Shown here: in pieces, positions 26,724 to 35,626 of the stretch | Layout: each line of letters opens with the position of its first letter | Numbering within the stretch: the stretch's first letter is position 1 | Assembly: GCF_007827795.1 (NCBI RefSeq) | Contig: NZ_VITI01000012.1 | Coordinates: forward strand, 62,001-126,000 | DNA length: 64,000 nucleotides | Source of the DNA: Azospirillum brasilense | GTDB taxonomy: Bacteria > Pseudomonadota > Alphaproteobacteria > Azospirillales > Azospirillaceae | Direction of reading: 5' to 3' | Program-made: the position numbers and the translations under genes | Notes under the pieces: generated by a model | Database searches by the model: none | What the model saw: only the letters and a program-made list of their open reading frames with translations | Told to the model about the DNA's origin: nothing

Positions 26724-28412
26724 TCAGTGATCCGCCGCCGCCGGCTTGCCGCCCGGACGCCGCACCAGCGGCATCAGCAGGAGCCCGGCGAAGAACACGC
26801 CGGCCATCAGCAGCAGGCAGTCGTTGAAGGTCAGCACCATCGCCTCCCGCTCCACCATGCGGGCCAGCGTCTTCATGGCGGCGGCCTGCGGATCGGCGAC
26901 CAGCCCGTCGAACTTGGTGGCCAGCCCGTCCAGCGTCTCCTGCACCAGCGGGCGGGCGAGGTTCAGATTGTCGCCCAGCCGGTTCATGTGCAGGGCCGCC
27001 CGCTCCAGCAGCACGGTGTTGATCGCCGCCAGACCGATGGCGCCGCCCAGGTTGCGCATCAGGTTGTAGAGGCCCGACGCGTTCTTGAGCTGCTCCGGCG
27101 GCAGGGTGCCCAGCGCGATGGTGTTCACCGGGATGAAGCACAGCATCAGCGACAGGCCGCGCACCGCCTGCGGAAGGAACAGCTCCCAGAAGCCGGACTG
27201 GTTGGTCAGGTGGGCGTTCAGCCAGACGCCGGTGCCGAACAGGCACAGCCCCAGCGCCAGCATCACCCGCAGGTCGAGCTTCTTCGACAGCACCCCGGCG
27301 ATCGGCGCGGACAGGAACTGGAAGGCGCCGGTCACGAACATGATCGTGCCGATCTGCAGGCTGTTCAGCCCGCGCACCCGCGCCAGGAACAGCGGCTGCA
27401 GATAGACCGCCCCGTAAAGCCCGATGCCGATGATGAAGCTGTAGAGCGAGCCGATGGCGAAGTTGCGGTCCAGGAAGGCGCGCAGTTCGACGATCGGGTT
27501 GCGGTAGGTCAGAACCCGCCAGAAGAAGCCGACGGCGGACACCGCGGCGACCACCGCGAAGATCGCCACATACTCGTCCTGGAACCAGTCCTGGCGCGGA
27601 CCTTCCTCCACCACGAACTCCAGGCTGCCGAGGAAGGCGGCCATCAGCCCCAGACCGATGAAGTCGAAGCCCTTGCGCAGCGCCGGGTTGGGCTTGTCCA
27701 CGTCGACCAGCGTCCACACCAGCGAGGTCACGGCGATGCCCGGCAGCACGTTGGCCAGGAACAGCCAGTGCCAGGAGAAGCTCTGGGTCAGCCAGCCGCC
27801 CAGCGTCGGCCCGAGCGTCGGCGCCATGGTGGCGACCAGACCGATCATCACCGACACGCCCGCCCGCCTTTCCGGCGGGAACAGGGAGAAGCTGGTGGCG
27901 AAGACGGTCGGGATCATCGCGCCGCCGATGAAGCCCTGCAACGCCCGCCACACGATCATCGATTCGATGCTGGAGGTGAAGGCGCAGGCGACGCTGGTCA
28001 GGGTGAAACCGGCGGCGGCGATGGTGAACAGCACGCGGGTGGACAGAATCCGCGCCAGCATGCCGGACAGCGGGATCATCACCACCTCGGCGATGAGGTA
28101 GGAGGTCTGCACCCACGAGATCTCGTCGGCGCTGGCCGCGAGGCCCGCCTGGATCTCCGACAGGGAGCTGGAGACGATCTGGATGTCCAGGATCGCCATG
28201 AACATGCCGACGACCATGGACAGGAAGCCCAGCCAGTCGCGCGTCGTCACCGGACGCGGTCCCGCCGTGGGCGGGGAAGAGGGAGCCGCCGCGCCCCGGC
28301 CCGCGGGGGGCGGGGGAGTTTGGAGCCGGGACGCGGCGGTCGCGCCGCCCGCATCCGCCGGGGGATTGGCGTCGCGGGCGGTGGGCGTGTCGTCGCTGGT
28401 GATGGCGGTCAT
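26724..28412 (-). CDS. emrB: DHA2 family MFS efflux permease (EmrB/QacA type)
   Basis: A proton-driven inner-membrane multidrug exporter with 14 predicted membrane segments. The 562-residue protein starts with a long disordered Ala/Pro-rich tail (about 1-55), followed by DWLGFLSMVVGMFMAILDIQ, the usual first helix with the LDIQIV motif of the DHA2 group. The ISWVQTSYLIAEVVMIPLSGML segment is also typical. It is 65 bases after the gene for its periplasmic adaptor (EmrA type), so the pair forms an operon. The divergent TetR regulator with twin operators points to induction by the substrate. The exported compound is unknown. Confidence 0.93.
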   Translation of the reverse strand: MTAITSDDTPTARDANPPADAGGATAASRLQTPPPPAGRGAAAPSSPPTAGPRPVTTRDWLGFLSMVVGMFMAILDIQIVSSSLSEIQAGLAASADEISWVQTSYLIAEVVMIPLSGMLARILSTRVLFTIAAAGFTLTSVACAFTSSIESMIVWRALQGFIGGAMIPTVFATSFSLFPPERRAGVSVMIGLVATMAPTLGPTLGGWLTQSFSWHWLFLANVLPGIAVTSLVWTLVDVDKPNPALRKGFDFIGLGLMAAFLGSLEFVVEEGPRQDWFQDEYVAIFAVVAAVSAVGFFWRVLTYRNPIVELRAFLDRNFAIGSLYSFIIGIGLYGAVYLQPLFLARVRGLNSLQIGTIMFVTGAFQFLSAPIAGVLSKKLDLRVMLALGLCLFGTGVWLNAHLTNQSGFWELFLPQAVRGLSLMLCFIPVNTIALGTLPPEQLKNASGLYNLMRNLGGAIGLAAINTVLLERAALHMNRLGDNLNLARPLVQETLDGLATKFDGLVADPQAAAMKTLARMVEREAMVLTFNDCLLLMAGVFFAGLLLMPLVRRPGGKPAAADH

Positions 28413-28477
28413 GGTCGCCCTCTCCAGGACGAAAGAGATTGGAACGAAAGCGGTTGTCGTCTCACGCTAAGGCGCGG

Positions 28478-29623
28478 TTACTTCGACGCGACCGTCCGGC
28501 CGGGGACCAGCGCGCCCATGACGGTGCCCGCGTGGTGCGGCTGGTCCTCGGCGCCGCGGGTGTCCACCTCGGCGACCACCGACAGGCCGGGGCGCAGCAG
28601 GCCGGACAGCGCGCTGTCGCGCGGCAGGGCGATGCGCACCGGCACGCGCTGGACGATCTTGGTGAAGTTGCCGGTCGCGTTCTCCGGCGGCAGCAGGCTG
28701 AACTGCGAGCCCGACGCAGGGGCGAAGCTCTCGACCCGACCCAACAGGTGCTTGTCCGGATAGGCGTCCACCTCCACCGTCACCGGCTGGCCGGGGCGCA
28801 TGCGGGCGAGCTGCGTCTCCTTGAAGTTGGCGACCACATAGACGTCGGGCAGCGGCACCAGCGAGAGAAGCTGCACGCCCGGACGCGCGTACTGGCCGAC
28901 CTGGACGCCGCGGTTGCCGACCACCCCGTCCACCGGGGCGCGGATGACCGTGTTGTTCAGATCGTTGCGCGCGGTCTGCAGGGCGGCCTCGACCTGGCGC
29001 AGCCGGGCGTCGGTCTCGCTGCGGCTGGCGTTCAGCACGCCGACCTGGTCCTGTTCCGCCACCAGCGCCGCACGGGCGCGGGCGGTTTCAGCCACCGCCT
29101 TGCGCAGATCGGCGTCCGCCGTCTCGAACTTCTGGCGGCTGGCCCAGCTGTCGTTGGCCAGCGCGCGGGTGCGGTCGAAATCCTGCTGGGCGCGGCGCTG
29201 CTCCGCCTCGGCGCTGGTCACCGAGGCGGCGGCCTGATCGATGATCGCCTTCTGGAGCTGCAGCTTGCTGTCGATGGTACCGAGAGCCGCCCTCTGCGCG
29301 GCGACGTTGGCCTCAGCCTCCGCGACCTTGGCGCGGAAGTCCTGATCGTCCAGAACCGCCAGGACGTCGCCGGCGGCGACCTGCTGGTTCTCGGCCACCC
29401 GGACGTCCCGCACATAGGCGGACACCTTGGGGCTCACCACCGTGATGTCGCTGTGCACATAGGCGTTGTCGGTCGACTCGAAGAAGCGACCCTCGGTCCA
29501 CCAGCCCCAGCCGGCGTAGCCGCCACCGGCCAGCGCCGCCACCGCCACACCCGACAGAACGATCTTCCGCACGGCCTTGACCATCGTCTTCCAACCCACC
29601 CGTTTCGGTTCTTCGCCCGTCAC
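28478..29623 (-). CDS. emrA: HlyD family periplasmic adaptor (EmrA type)
   Basis: The membrane-fusion subunit that joins EmrB to an outer-membrane channel. The 381-residue protein has one N-terminal membrane segment (about 20-45). The first half of the lipoyl-like domain follows (STDNAYVHSD, VAAGDVLAVLDDQDF), then a long coiled coil (about 100-200), and the returning half (VIRAPVDGVVGNRGVQVGQYA). The start is a GTG at 29623 without a clear ribosome site; ATG 29584 is an alternative. It is the first gene of the efflux operon and lies directly downstream of two operator-like palindromes. Confidence 0.93.
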   Translation of the reverse strand: MTGEEPKRVGWKTMVKAVRKIVLSGVAVAALAGGGYAGWGWWTEGRFFESTDNAYVHSDITVVSPKVSAYVRDVRVAENQQVAAGDVLAVLDDQDFRAKVAEAEANVAAQRAALGTIDSKLQLQKAIIDQAAASVTSAEAEQRRAQQDFDRTRALANDSWASRQKFETADADLRKAVAETARARAALVAEQDQVGVLNASRSETDARLRQVEAALQTARNDLNNTVIRAPVDGVVGNRGVQVGQYARPGVQLLSLVPLPDVYVVANFKETQLARMRPGQPVTVEVDAYPDKHLLGRVESFAPASGSQFSLLPPENATGNFTKIVQRVPVRIALPRDSALSGLLRPGLSVVAEVDTRGAEDQPHHAGTVMGALVPGRTVASK

Positions 29624-29649
29624 GGGCCGGCTTGCCGCCGCCCCACCGG

Positions 29650-29666
29650 AACTGAACCGTTCAGTT
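29650..29666. promoter_or_regulatory. TetR-type operator 1 (perfect palindrome)
   Basis: AACTGAAC, one base, GTTCAGTT: a perfect 8-1-8 palindrome 27 bases upstream of the emrA-type gene. A second imperfect copy lies 63 bases away, nearer the tetR gene. The spacing and position fit binding by the divergent TetR-family protein. Confidence 0.75.
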
Positions 29667-29712
29667 TAGTCTTGCGGAAAAATGATCGAGGCCCTACCTG
29701 TTGTCAAGAGTG

Positions 29713-29729
29713 AACTGAACGGTCTAGTT
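29713..29729. promoter_or_regulatory. TetR-type operator 2 (imperfect copy)
   Basis: AACTGAAC, one base, GTCTAGTT: the left half is identical to operator 1 and the right half differs at two positions. The centre is 63 bases from that of operator 1, six helical turns, so two dimers would lie on the same face. Confidence 0.7.
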
Positions 29730-29806
29730 TTAACGTTTGGGATTGTGGTTGAATGCGGAACGCGCTACGGCAGCGGGGACTCGGCGCACGAAGTCCCGCA
29801 AGCACC

Positions 29807-29895
29807 GCCGGCACCGTGGCCGGCACCGTGGTAGAACAGGACGCAGGGTCGGTTGCAGGACACCCGGTTGCAGCACACCCGGTTTCAGGATACGA
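29807..29895. repeat. Tandem duplications in the tetR leader
   Basis: Two copies of the 12-base unit GCCGGCACCGTG lie at 29807-29830. They are followed at 29851-29895 by three 15-base units starting GGTTGCAG, GGTTGCAG and GGTTTCAG. They end just before the ribosome site and ATG of tetR. The frame upstream of that ATG is open through the repeats but reads as low-complexity sequence. Confidence 0.75.
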
Positions 29896-29902
29896 GGAAC
29901 GC

Positions 29903-30523
29903 ATGAGCACGCTGGTCGCCCCCACACCGGAGGCAGGATCGAAGCCCGCGCAGATCCTGGAGGCCGCCGGAAAGCTGTTCCTGGACCATGGTTATGGCGC
30001 CGTCAGCATGGACGCCATCGCCAAGACGGCCAACGTGTCCAAGGCGACGCTCTATGCCCATTTCGGCAGCAAGGACGAGCTGTTCCGCGTCATGGTCGCC
30101 CGCGAATGCAAGGGGCAGGCGATGGCCGCCGTGTGCGACGAGGCACGCGCGCTCGACATGGCCGACGGGCTGCGCCTGATCGCCCGCCATTTCGTCACGC
30201 TGATCCTGTCGCCGCAGGCGCTGGCCGGCTACCGCGTGGTGGTCGGCGAGGCGCACCGCTTCCCCGAGCTGGCGAGCGCCTTCTACGAAGCCGGCCCGGC
30301 CCGCACCATGGAACACATCAGCGCCTTCATGACCGACCTCGACCGTCGCGGCCAGCTGCGCATCCCCGACCCGCTGCTGGCGGCGGAGCAGTTCGTCGGC
30401 CTCGTCAAGTCGCACACGCATCTGCGTTTCATGCTGTGCCTGTCCGAACGCCCGACGGAGGAGCAGCTGACCCGGATCGTCGACGGCGCGGTCTCCCTGA
30501 TCATCCGGGGCTACGCGCCATAA
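29903..30523 (+). CDS. TetR/AcrR family transcriptional regulator
   Basis: A 206-residue repressor, likely of the divergent efflux operon and of itself. The helix-turn-helix lies at about 20-65 (GYGAVSMDAIAKTANVSKAT then LYAHFGSKDELF). The C-terminal helical ligand domain (about 80-200) has the HRFPELASAFYEAGP stretch found in the AefR-like/TetR_C group. The ATG at 29903 is preceded by GAGGA; the open frame further upstream runs through tandem repeats and is unlikely to be translated. Two operator-like palindromes lie in the shared upstream gap. The ligand is unknown. Confidence 0.92.
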   Translation: MSTLVAPTPEAGSKPAQILEAAGKLFLDHGYGAVSMDAIAKTANVSKATLYAHFGSKDELFRVMVARECKGQAMAAVCDEARALDMADGLRLIARHFVTLILSPQALAGYRVVVGEAHRFPELASAFYEAGPARTMEHISAFMTDLDRRGQLRIPDPLLAAEQFVGLVKSHTHLRFMLCLSERPTEEQLTRIVDGAVSLIIRGYAP

Positions 30524-30534
30524 CAGAACTGGGC

Positions 30535-31209
30535 TCAGCGTCCCCCGTCGAAGGTGATCATGACCTCCTGCACACCGGCGGCGTCCGCCTGGACATCGCG
30601 GAAGGTGGCGATCTCACCGGGAAGGATCTGCGGCGGCACCGGTTCGACGGTCCAGTTCCTCAACGGCTGACGGTCGGCGCCCAGCGCGGTGACCCGCAGC
30701 GTCGGCACCATGCGCGCCGTCTCGGAGACGTTGAGAATCTGCCCTTCCACCAACAGAGCCGTCTTGCCATCCTCGGCCTTCTGTTCCGAGCGGACGTTCT
30801 GAAGCTGGAGGCCGCTGCCCGGCGGTTCCACAGGCAGGCCGACCGTCTCGTAGAACAGGGCGGCCGGAGGCCACAGCCGCACCACGGTGGCACGGCCGAA
30901 ATAGCCGGCGGCGCCGATGACCACCAGCACCGCCACGAAGGCCCCCCAGCCGACCAGCGCCCGGCGCCGCGCTCCCGCCGCCGCCGCGGACTTGGCAGGC
31001 GCCTTCTTCTTGGAGGATGGCGTTTTGGAGGATGGCGGCGGGACCGGGTGGAACTCGGTCACCTCGTCCGGATGGAAGACGGAGTCGTCCTGCGGCGACT
31101 GCCACCACATGTGGCCGCATTGGGCGCAACGCACCTTCCGGCCCTGCGGACCGACCGCCGAATCGGCAAGAGTGTACCGTGTGTCGCAGGCCGGGCAGGT
31201 GATGATCAT
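30535..31209 (-). CDS. Zinc-ribbon membrane protein with DUF3426
   Basis: A 224-residue protein with an N-terminal zinc ribbon of the MJ0042 type (CPAC at 5-8, CAQC at 28-31, followed by HMWWQ). A Pro/Ser/Lys-rich linker and one membrane segment (about 85-107) follow. The C-terminal periplasmic DUF3426 domain has LLVEGQILNVSETARMVP, an immunoglobulin-like fold with the FxxxL-x-N pattern. This layout is common in alphaproteobacteria, often beside ftsEX as here (divergent, 219-base gap). The function is unknown. The location suggests a link to envelope or division. Confidence 0.88.
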   Translation of the reverse strand: MIITCPACDTRYTLADSAVGPQGRKVRCAQCGHMWWQSPQDDSVFHPDEVTEFHPVPPPSSKTPSSKKKAPAKSAAAAGARRRALVGWGAFVAVLVVIGAAGYFGRATVVRLWPPAALFYETVGLPVEPPGSGLQLQNVRSEQKAEDGKTALLVEGQILNVSETARMVPTLRVTALGADRQPLRNWTVEPVPPQILPGEIATFRDVQADAAGVQEVMITFDGGR

Positions 31210-31428
31210 AGATGCCGATCGTTGTCACCGAATTTGCAGACTGTCCTTATAGGTAGTCATGAGGTGTGAAGCAAGGAACGCACGGGCGCCACGCGCGGCC
31301 GTCCCAAACCGGATGATCGGTGCCGCAGGACGGACAGCGGTGGACGCGCCGGCCCCTGCCGGTGCATTGTCCATCCGCGCACCCGGCGGGACGCCGCCGG
31401 GGCCTTCCGTTGCGCCTTTGGTGGGACC

Positions 31429-32109
31429 GTGATCCGTTTCGAGAATGTGGGACTGCGCTATGGCACCGGACCGGAGGTGCTGCGCGACATCAGCTTCACC
31501 CTGCCGCCCGGCTCGTTCCACTTCATGACGGGGGCGAGCGGGGCCGGCAAGTCGTCGCTGCTCAAGCTGATGTATCTGGCGCTCCGCCCGTCGCGCGGGC
31601 TGGTCACCCTGTTCGGCAAGGACATGGCACGGGTCAAGCGCACCGACCTGCCGGCGCTGCGCCGCCAGATCGGGGTGGTGTTCCAGGATTTCGCCCTGCT
31701 CGACCATCTTTCGGCGCTCGACAACGTGGCCCTGCCGCTGCGCATGGGCGGTGCCCGCGAATCGGACGTGGTGGAGCACTGCACGGAGATCCTGCGCTGG
31801 GTCGGCCTGGGCAACCATCTCAATTCCCTGCCCTCCACCCTGTCGGGCGGGCAGCAGCAGCGCGTCGCCATCGCCCGCGCGGTCATCAACCGCCCGCGCC
31901 TGCTGCTGGCCGACGAGCCGACCGGCAACGTCGACGACGGCATCGGCATGCGCCTCCTCTATCTGTTCGAGGAGCTTCACAAGCTGGGCACCACCGTGGT
32001 CATCGCCTCCCACAACGAGGCGCTGATCCGCCGTTTCGAGCACCCGCGCCTGATGCTGGAGAACGGGCGTCTGCACGTCCTGCCGGCGCACGCCTCGCGC
32101 TGGGCCTGA
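31429..32109 (+). CDS. ftsE: Cell division ATP-binding protein FtsE
   Basis: FtsE forms an ABC-type complex with FtsX at the division site and activates peptidoglycan hydrolases through periplasmic partners; it is not thought to transport. The 226-residue ATPase has Walker A (GASGAGKSS), Q-loop (VVFQDFALLDHL), signature (LSGGQQQRVAIARA) and Walker B (LLLADEPTGNVD), all intact. The start is a GTG at 31429. It is 22 bases upstream of ftsX in one operon, with the YdcF-like gene following. Confidence 0.95.
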   Translation: MIRFENVGLRYGTGPEVLRDISFTLPPGSFHFMTGASGAGKSSLLKLMYLALRPSRGLVTLFGKDMARVKRTDLPALRRQIGVVFQDFALLDHLSALDNVALPLRMGGARESDVVEHCTEILRWVGLGNHLNSLPSTLSGGQQQRVAIARAVINRPRLLLADEPTGNVDDGIGMRLLYLFEELHKLGTTVVIASHNEALIRRFEHPRLMLENGRLHVLPAHASRWA

Positions 32110-32131
32110 AGCGGAGGAAAGGAGACACGTC

Positions 32132-33034
32132 ATGGCCCTGCCGCCGCTGACACGCCGAAACTCCGACCTGCCACTGGCGAAGGACCCGACCTCGCGCTTC
32201 CTCATGGGGCTGACCGCGCTGATGGTCTATCTGGCGGCGCTGGCGCTGGCCGGGGCCCTGCTCGTCTCCGACATGACCAGTCGCTGGGACAGCGGCTTGG
32301 CCGGCGGGCTGACGGTGCAGATCATGCCCTTGCCCGACAGCGCCCAGGCCGACCCGCTGGAAGAGCGGACGGAGGCCGCGCTGACCGTCCTGCGCTCCAC
32401 CCCCGGCATCGCGACTGCCAGCGTGCTGTCCAGCGGCGACGTCGGCCGGCTTCTCGAACCCTGGCTGGGCAAGGAGGCCGCCGACCCGCTGCTGCCGATG
32501 CCCCGGCTGATCGACGTGATGACCAACGGGCCGGTGGACACGGCGGCGCTGTCGTCGCGCCTGACGTCCGCCGCCCCCGGCGCGACGCTGGACGACCATG
32601 CGGTGTGGCTGGCCGATCTGCGCCGCTTTGCCGGGGCGATGCATCTGGCGGCGCTGGGCATCGTGGCGCTGATCGGCGGAGCCGGCGTGATGGCGGTGAT
32701 CTTCGCCGTGCGCTCCGGCCTCGCCATCCACCGCCATGTGGTGGAGTTGTTGCACCTGATGGGGGCCACCGATCGCTATGTGGCGCGACAGTTCGAATCG
32801 CACGTCATCGGCCTGACCCTGCGCGGCGGGCTGACCGGGCTGCTGCTGGCCGCCGGCACGCTGGGCGGGATCGGTCACGCCGCCGCCGGGCTTCACGCCA
32901 GCCTGCTGCCGGACCTCGCCACCTCGCCCTGGTGGGCCGTCGCCGCGCTGGCCGCCGTGCCGCTGGCCGCCTGCCTGCTGGCCGCCCTGACCGCGCGCTG
33001 GACGGTGCTGCGCACGCTGGAGTCGATGCCGTGA
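32132..33034 (+). CDS. ftsX: Cell division protein FtsX
   Basis: The membrane partner of FtsE. The 300-residue protein has four predicted membrane segments (about 30-52, 168-192, 222-250, 262-285). A periplasmic loop of about 110 residues after the first contains the LTVQIMPL strand and a helical lobe that would contact an amidase activator. The sequence HRHVVELLHLMGATDRYVARQF is characteristic. Alphaproteobacterial FtsX proteins are divergent from E. coli FtsX, and the assignment rests on topology, this motif and the adjacent ftsE. Confidence 0.93.
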   Translation: MALPPLTRRNSDLPLAKDPTSRFLMGLTALMVYLAALALAGALLVSDMTSRWDSGLAGGLTVQIMPLPDSAQADPLEERTEAALTVLRSTPGIATASVLSSGDVGRLLEPWLGKEAADPLLPMPRLIDVMTNGPVDTAALSSRLTSAAPGATLDDHAVWLADLRRFAGAMHLAALGIVALIGGAGVMAVIFAVRSGLAIHRHVVELLHLMGATDRYVARQFESHVIGLTLRGGLTGLLLAAGTLGGIGHAAAGLHASLLPDLATSPWWAVAALAAVPLAACLLAALTARWTVLRTLESMP

Positions 33035-33069
33035 CCGCGCTCCCGCTCCGTCCGTCCGGAGGCTGAGGG

Positions 33070-33711
33070 ATGGCGACCCACACGCGGCGCGCCCGGGTCC
33101 TGCGGGCTTTGCGACGGCTGCTGCTGCTGGCGATGCTGGGCGGGCTGGCGTGGCTCGGCGGGCTGTTCTGGTTCGCCGCGTCGATCCCCCGCACCCCGCC
33201 GCTGCCGGGCAGCGCCGAGGCCACCCGCAACACCGACGCCATCGTCGTGCTGACCGGCGGCAGCGGGCGGCTGAGCACGGGATTGGAGCTGCTGGCCGAC
33301 GGGCGGGCGCACCGGCTGTTCGTCTCCGGCGTCTACGAAGGGCTGGAGGTGCAGGAGCTTCTGAAACGCTCCCGCCAGTTCCCCGGCGAGATGGAATGCT
33401 GCATCACGCTTGGCTATTCGGCGGACAGCACGGTCGGCAACGCCTACGAGACGGCGGACTGGCTGCGCGCCCAGGGCTTCACCTCGATGCGGCTGGTCAC
33501 CGCCAACTACCACATGATGCGCAGCCTCCTGGAGTTCCGCATGGTGATCCCGGAGGTCGAGGTGGTGCCCCACCCCGTCGCCTCCCCCAACGTCCATCTG
33601 AACGACTGGTGGCTGTGGCCGGGCACCGCGAATCTGCTGATGACGGAATACAACAAATACATTGTGACCTACGCGCGGTCCTTGCTGGCGTCCGTCATCG
33701 ACAGCCGGTGA
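33070..33711 (+). CDS. YdcF/ElyC family membrane protein (DUF218)
   Basis: A 213-residue protein with one N-terminal membrane segment (about 15-40) and a periplasmic DUF218 domain. Family features are DAIVVLTGGSGRLSTGLEL near residue 58, a NAYETADWLR helix, and SMRLVTANYHMMRSLLEF. Members such as SanA and ElyC are linked to vancomycin sensitivity and lipid-carrier-dependent envelope synthesis in E. coli. It follows ftsX by 35 bases with a ribosome site (GGAGG), so it is probably part of the ftsEX operon. Its exact activity is unknown. The next gene, an RTX protein, is convergent. Confidence 0.88.
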   Translation: MATHTRRARVLRALRRLLLLAMLGGLAWLGGLFWFAASIPRTPPLPGSAEATRNTDAIVVLTGGSGRLSTGLELLADGRAHRLFVSGVYEGLEVQELLKRSRQFPGEMECCITLGYSADSTVGNAYETADWLRAQGFTSMRLVTANYHMMRSLLEFRMVIPEVEVVPHPVASPNVHLNDWWLWPGTANLLMTEYNKYIVTYARSLLASVIDSR

Positions 33712-33721
33712 GGCCTTCCCT

Positions 33722-35398
33722 TCACGTGAACCACGCGTCCGAGATGCCGGTGCGCCCGATCACCGTGAGGGTGCTGCCGTCGGACAGGGAGAACACGGTG
33801 CTGCCGCCCGAGATTCTGGCTCCCGCAATCAGTTGGGTGACGGTGGCGTCGCCGAAGCTCAATGTGTCCTCCTCCGGGTTGAAATCGAACACGAGGTCGT
33901 GACCATCGCCGAGGCCAAACGAGAAGACGTCCCGTCCGGCTCCGCCAACCAGCCAATCGTCACCGGCGAAACCACGCAGGAGGTCGTCACCGCCCCCACC
34001 GAACAGCGTGTCGTTCCCGGCGTCCCCAATCACCGTGTCGTTGCCGGCGCCGCCATCGATCAGATCGTTGCCGCCGCCGCCCAGCAGATCGTCGCCGTCG
34101 CCACCCAGGATCGAATCGGCTCCGTCACCGCCGACAATGGTGTCCGCGCCCTCGTCACCGGTCAGCAAATCATCGCCGGCCATTCCGAAGATGAGATCGG
34201 CACCCCAACCGCCGATCACGGTGTCGGTTCCGTCCTCCCCAATCAGCGTGTCGTCACCGTCGTCGCCGCTGATGAGATCGGCGCCGTCGCCGCCCCCGAT
34301 GAGATCGTTTCCGCCGCCTCCCAACAGCGTGTCGTCGCCGCTGCCGCCGGAAAGGGCGTCGTTTTCCCCTCCTCCGGAAACAAAGCGGTGGTTGCCAGAC
34401 GGACCGCCATTGCCAGGCGGGTTCTCCGGAGGCGGTTGGTAGCCTGGCAACACCAGGACGCCCGGCGCTCCGGGCAGCTGGTTCAGGACCAGCCCCTTGT
34501 CCAGAATGATGGTGCGGTCCATCATGCCGTCACCGTCCCGATCGATCTCGATCAGTGTGGATTTGGCAGTGGTCCGGTAATAAATGAATCCCCGACCCCG
34601 ATAGCCGTCCGGCACGCCGGGATACGGCAGCTCCCCGAGAAAGGGCATGCCCAGGGCTGACAGGTCGATACGGTCGTCCTTGCTGAAATCGGTGATCTGG
34701 ACGGGGTCATGTCGGTCCGTAGGCAGGATGCGGAAGACATCATGCCCGGCCCCGCCGGTCATGACGATGTGCCCGCCACCACTCACCAGCGTGTCGTTCC
34801 CATCTCCGCCGGCCAACGTATCCGCACCACCCCCGCCGATGAGACTGTCGTCACCGTCACCACCGTCCAAGCTGTCGTTGCCTCCAAACCCGCGCAAAGT
34901 GTCGTTCCCGGCACCGCCCGTCAGGGTGTCATGGCCGCCTCCACCATCCAGCAAGTCGTTTCCGCCGGTGCCGCCGACCGCACGGTCCTGCACGCGAACC
35001 AGAACGCCCGAGGAACCGGCAAGCTCCTCAAGGGCATGCCGCCCCTCCAGCGTGATGGTCCGGCTCAACATGCCGTCGCCATTGTTGTCGATGACGATCT
35101 GGGTGTTGCCCGCCACGACGCTGTAGCGAATGTGCCCTATCCCGTGGTACCCGGCGGGCATTCCCGCAATCGGTGCTTCTCCAATGAAGGGCAGGTTCAA
35201 CGCCGCCAGATCGATACGGTCGCCGTCACTGAAATCCTTGATGATGGCGTAGGGATAGCCCGTTTCCGGAGCGAACCGGAACACGTCGTTCCCAAGGCCG
35301 CCAAACAAGGTGTCGGCACCCGCCCCGCCATACAGCGTATCGTCACCGTCACCGCCCACCAGATGATCGTCACCCGCCTCACCGAGAATATAAGCCAC
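33722..35398 (-). CDS. RTX-repeat calcium-binding protein without catalytic domain
   Basis: A 558-residue protein made almost wholly of RTX (hemolysin-type) repeats. Blocks of GGxGxDxLx nonapeptides are separated by two copies of a module that starts DVFR, passes through ITDFSKDDRIDLSAL or a close variant, and ends near DGMMDRTI. The last block ends with AGRDVFSFGLGDGHDLVFDF and a DAWFT tail. Such proteins bind calcium outside the cell and leave by type I secretion. No ABC exporter genes are in the window and no enzymatic domain is visible. I prefer a GTG at 35398 (GAGG eight bases upstream); a TTG at 35461 would add an unrelated AT-richer stretch. Role unknown: adhesin or surface layer are possible. 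Confidence 0.85.
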   Translation of the reverse strand: MAYILGEAGDDHLVGGDGDDTLYGGAGADTLFGGLGNDVFRFAPETGYPYAIIKDFSDGDRIDLAALNLPFIGEAPIAGMPAGYHGIGHIRYSVVAGNTQIVIDNNGDGMLSRTITLEGRHALEELAGSSGVLVRVQDRAVGGTGGNDLLDGGGGHDTLTGGAGNDTLRGFGGNDSLDGGDGDDSLIGGGGADTLAGGDGNDTLVSGGGHIVMTGGAGHDVFRILPTDRHDPVQITDFSKDDRIDLSALGMPFLGELPYPGVPDGYRGRGFIYYRTTAKSTLIEIDRDGDGMMDRTIILDKGLVLNQLPGAPGVLVLPGYQPPPENPPGNGGPSGNHRFVSGGGENDALSGGSGDDTLLGGGGNDLIGGGDGADLISGDDGDDTLIGEDGTDTVIGGWGADLIFGMAGDDLLTGDEGADTIVGGDGADSILGGDGDDLLGGGGNDLIDGGAGNDTVIGDAGNDTLFGGGGDDLLRGFAGDDWLVGGAGRDVFSFGLGDGHDLVFDFNPEEDTLSFGDATVTQLIAGARISGGSTVFSLSDGSTLTVIGRTGISDAWFT

Positions 35399-35626
35399 GA
35401 CAGCAACCTCGAAGAAGTATTTATGGATTTTCCATCTACCATTTCGCGAAATTTTCTTCAACCCATGATGATTTCAGGCCGATGCAGGCTGCTATTTTAA
35501 CCAAAAGGCGCATCGCGCGCTTGCGTCTCGGGCTTGGAGCGCCGACCGGCGCCATCATGGGCAGCACCGTGTCCGGACCGTGCTCCGAGCTTGAGAAGCG
35601 GAGCGAATCCTGACAAGTTCTCGGCC

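Noticed and set aside
33722..35398. Regularly repeated sequence that might be a CRISPR array or satellite
   Set aside because: The period is nine codons, the units vary, and translation gives canonical RTX nonapeptides. It is a coding repeat.
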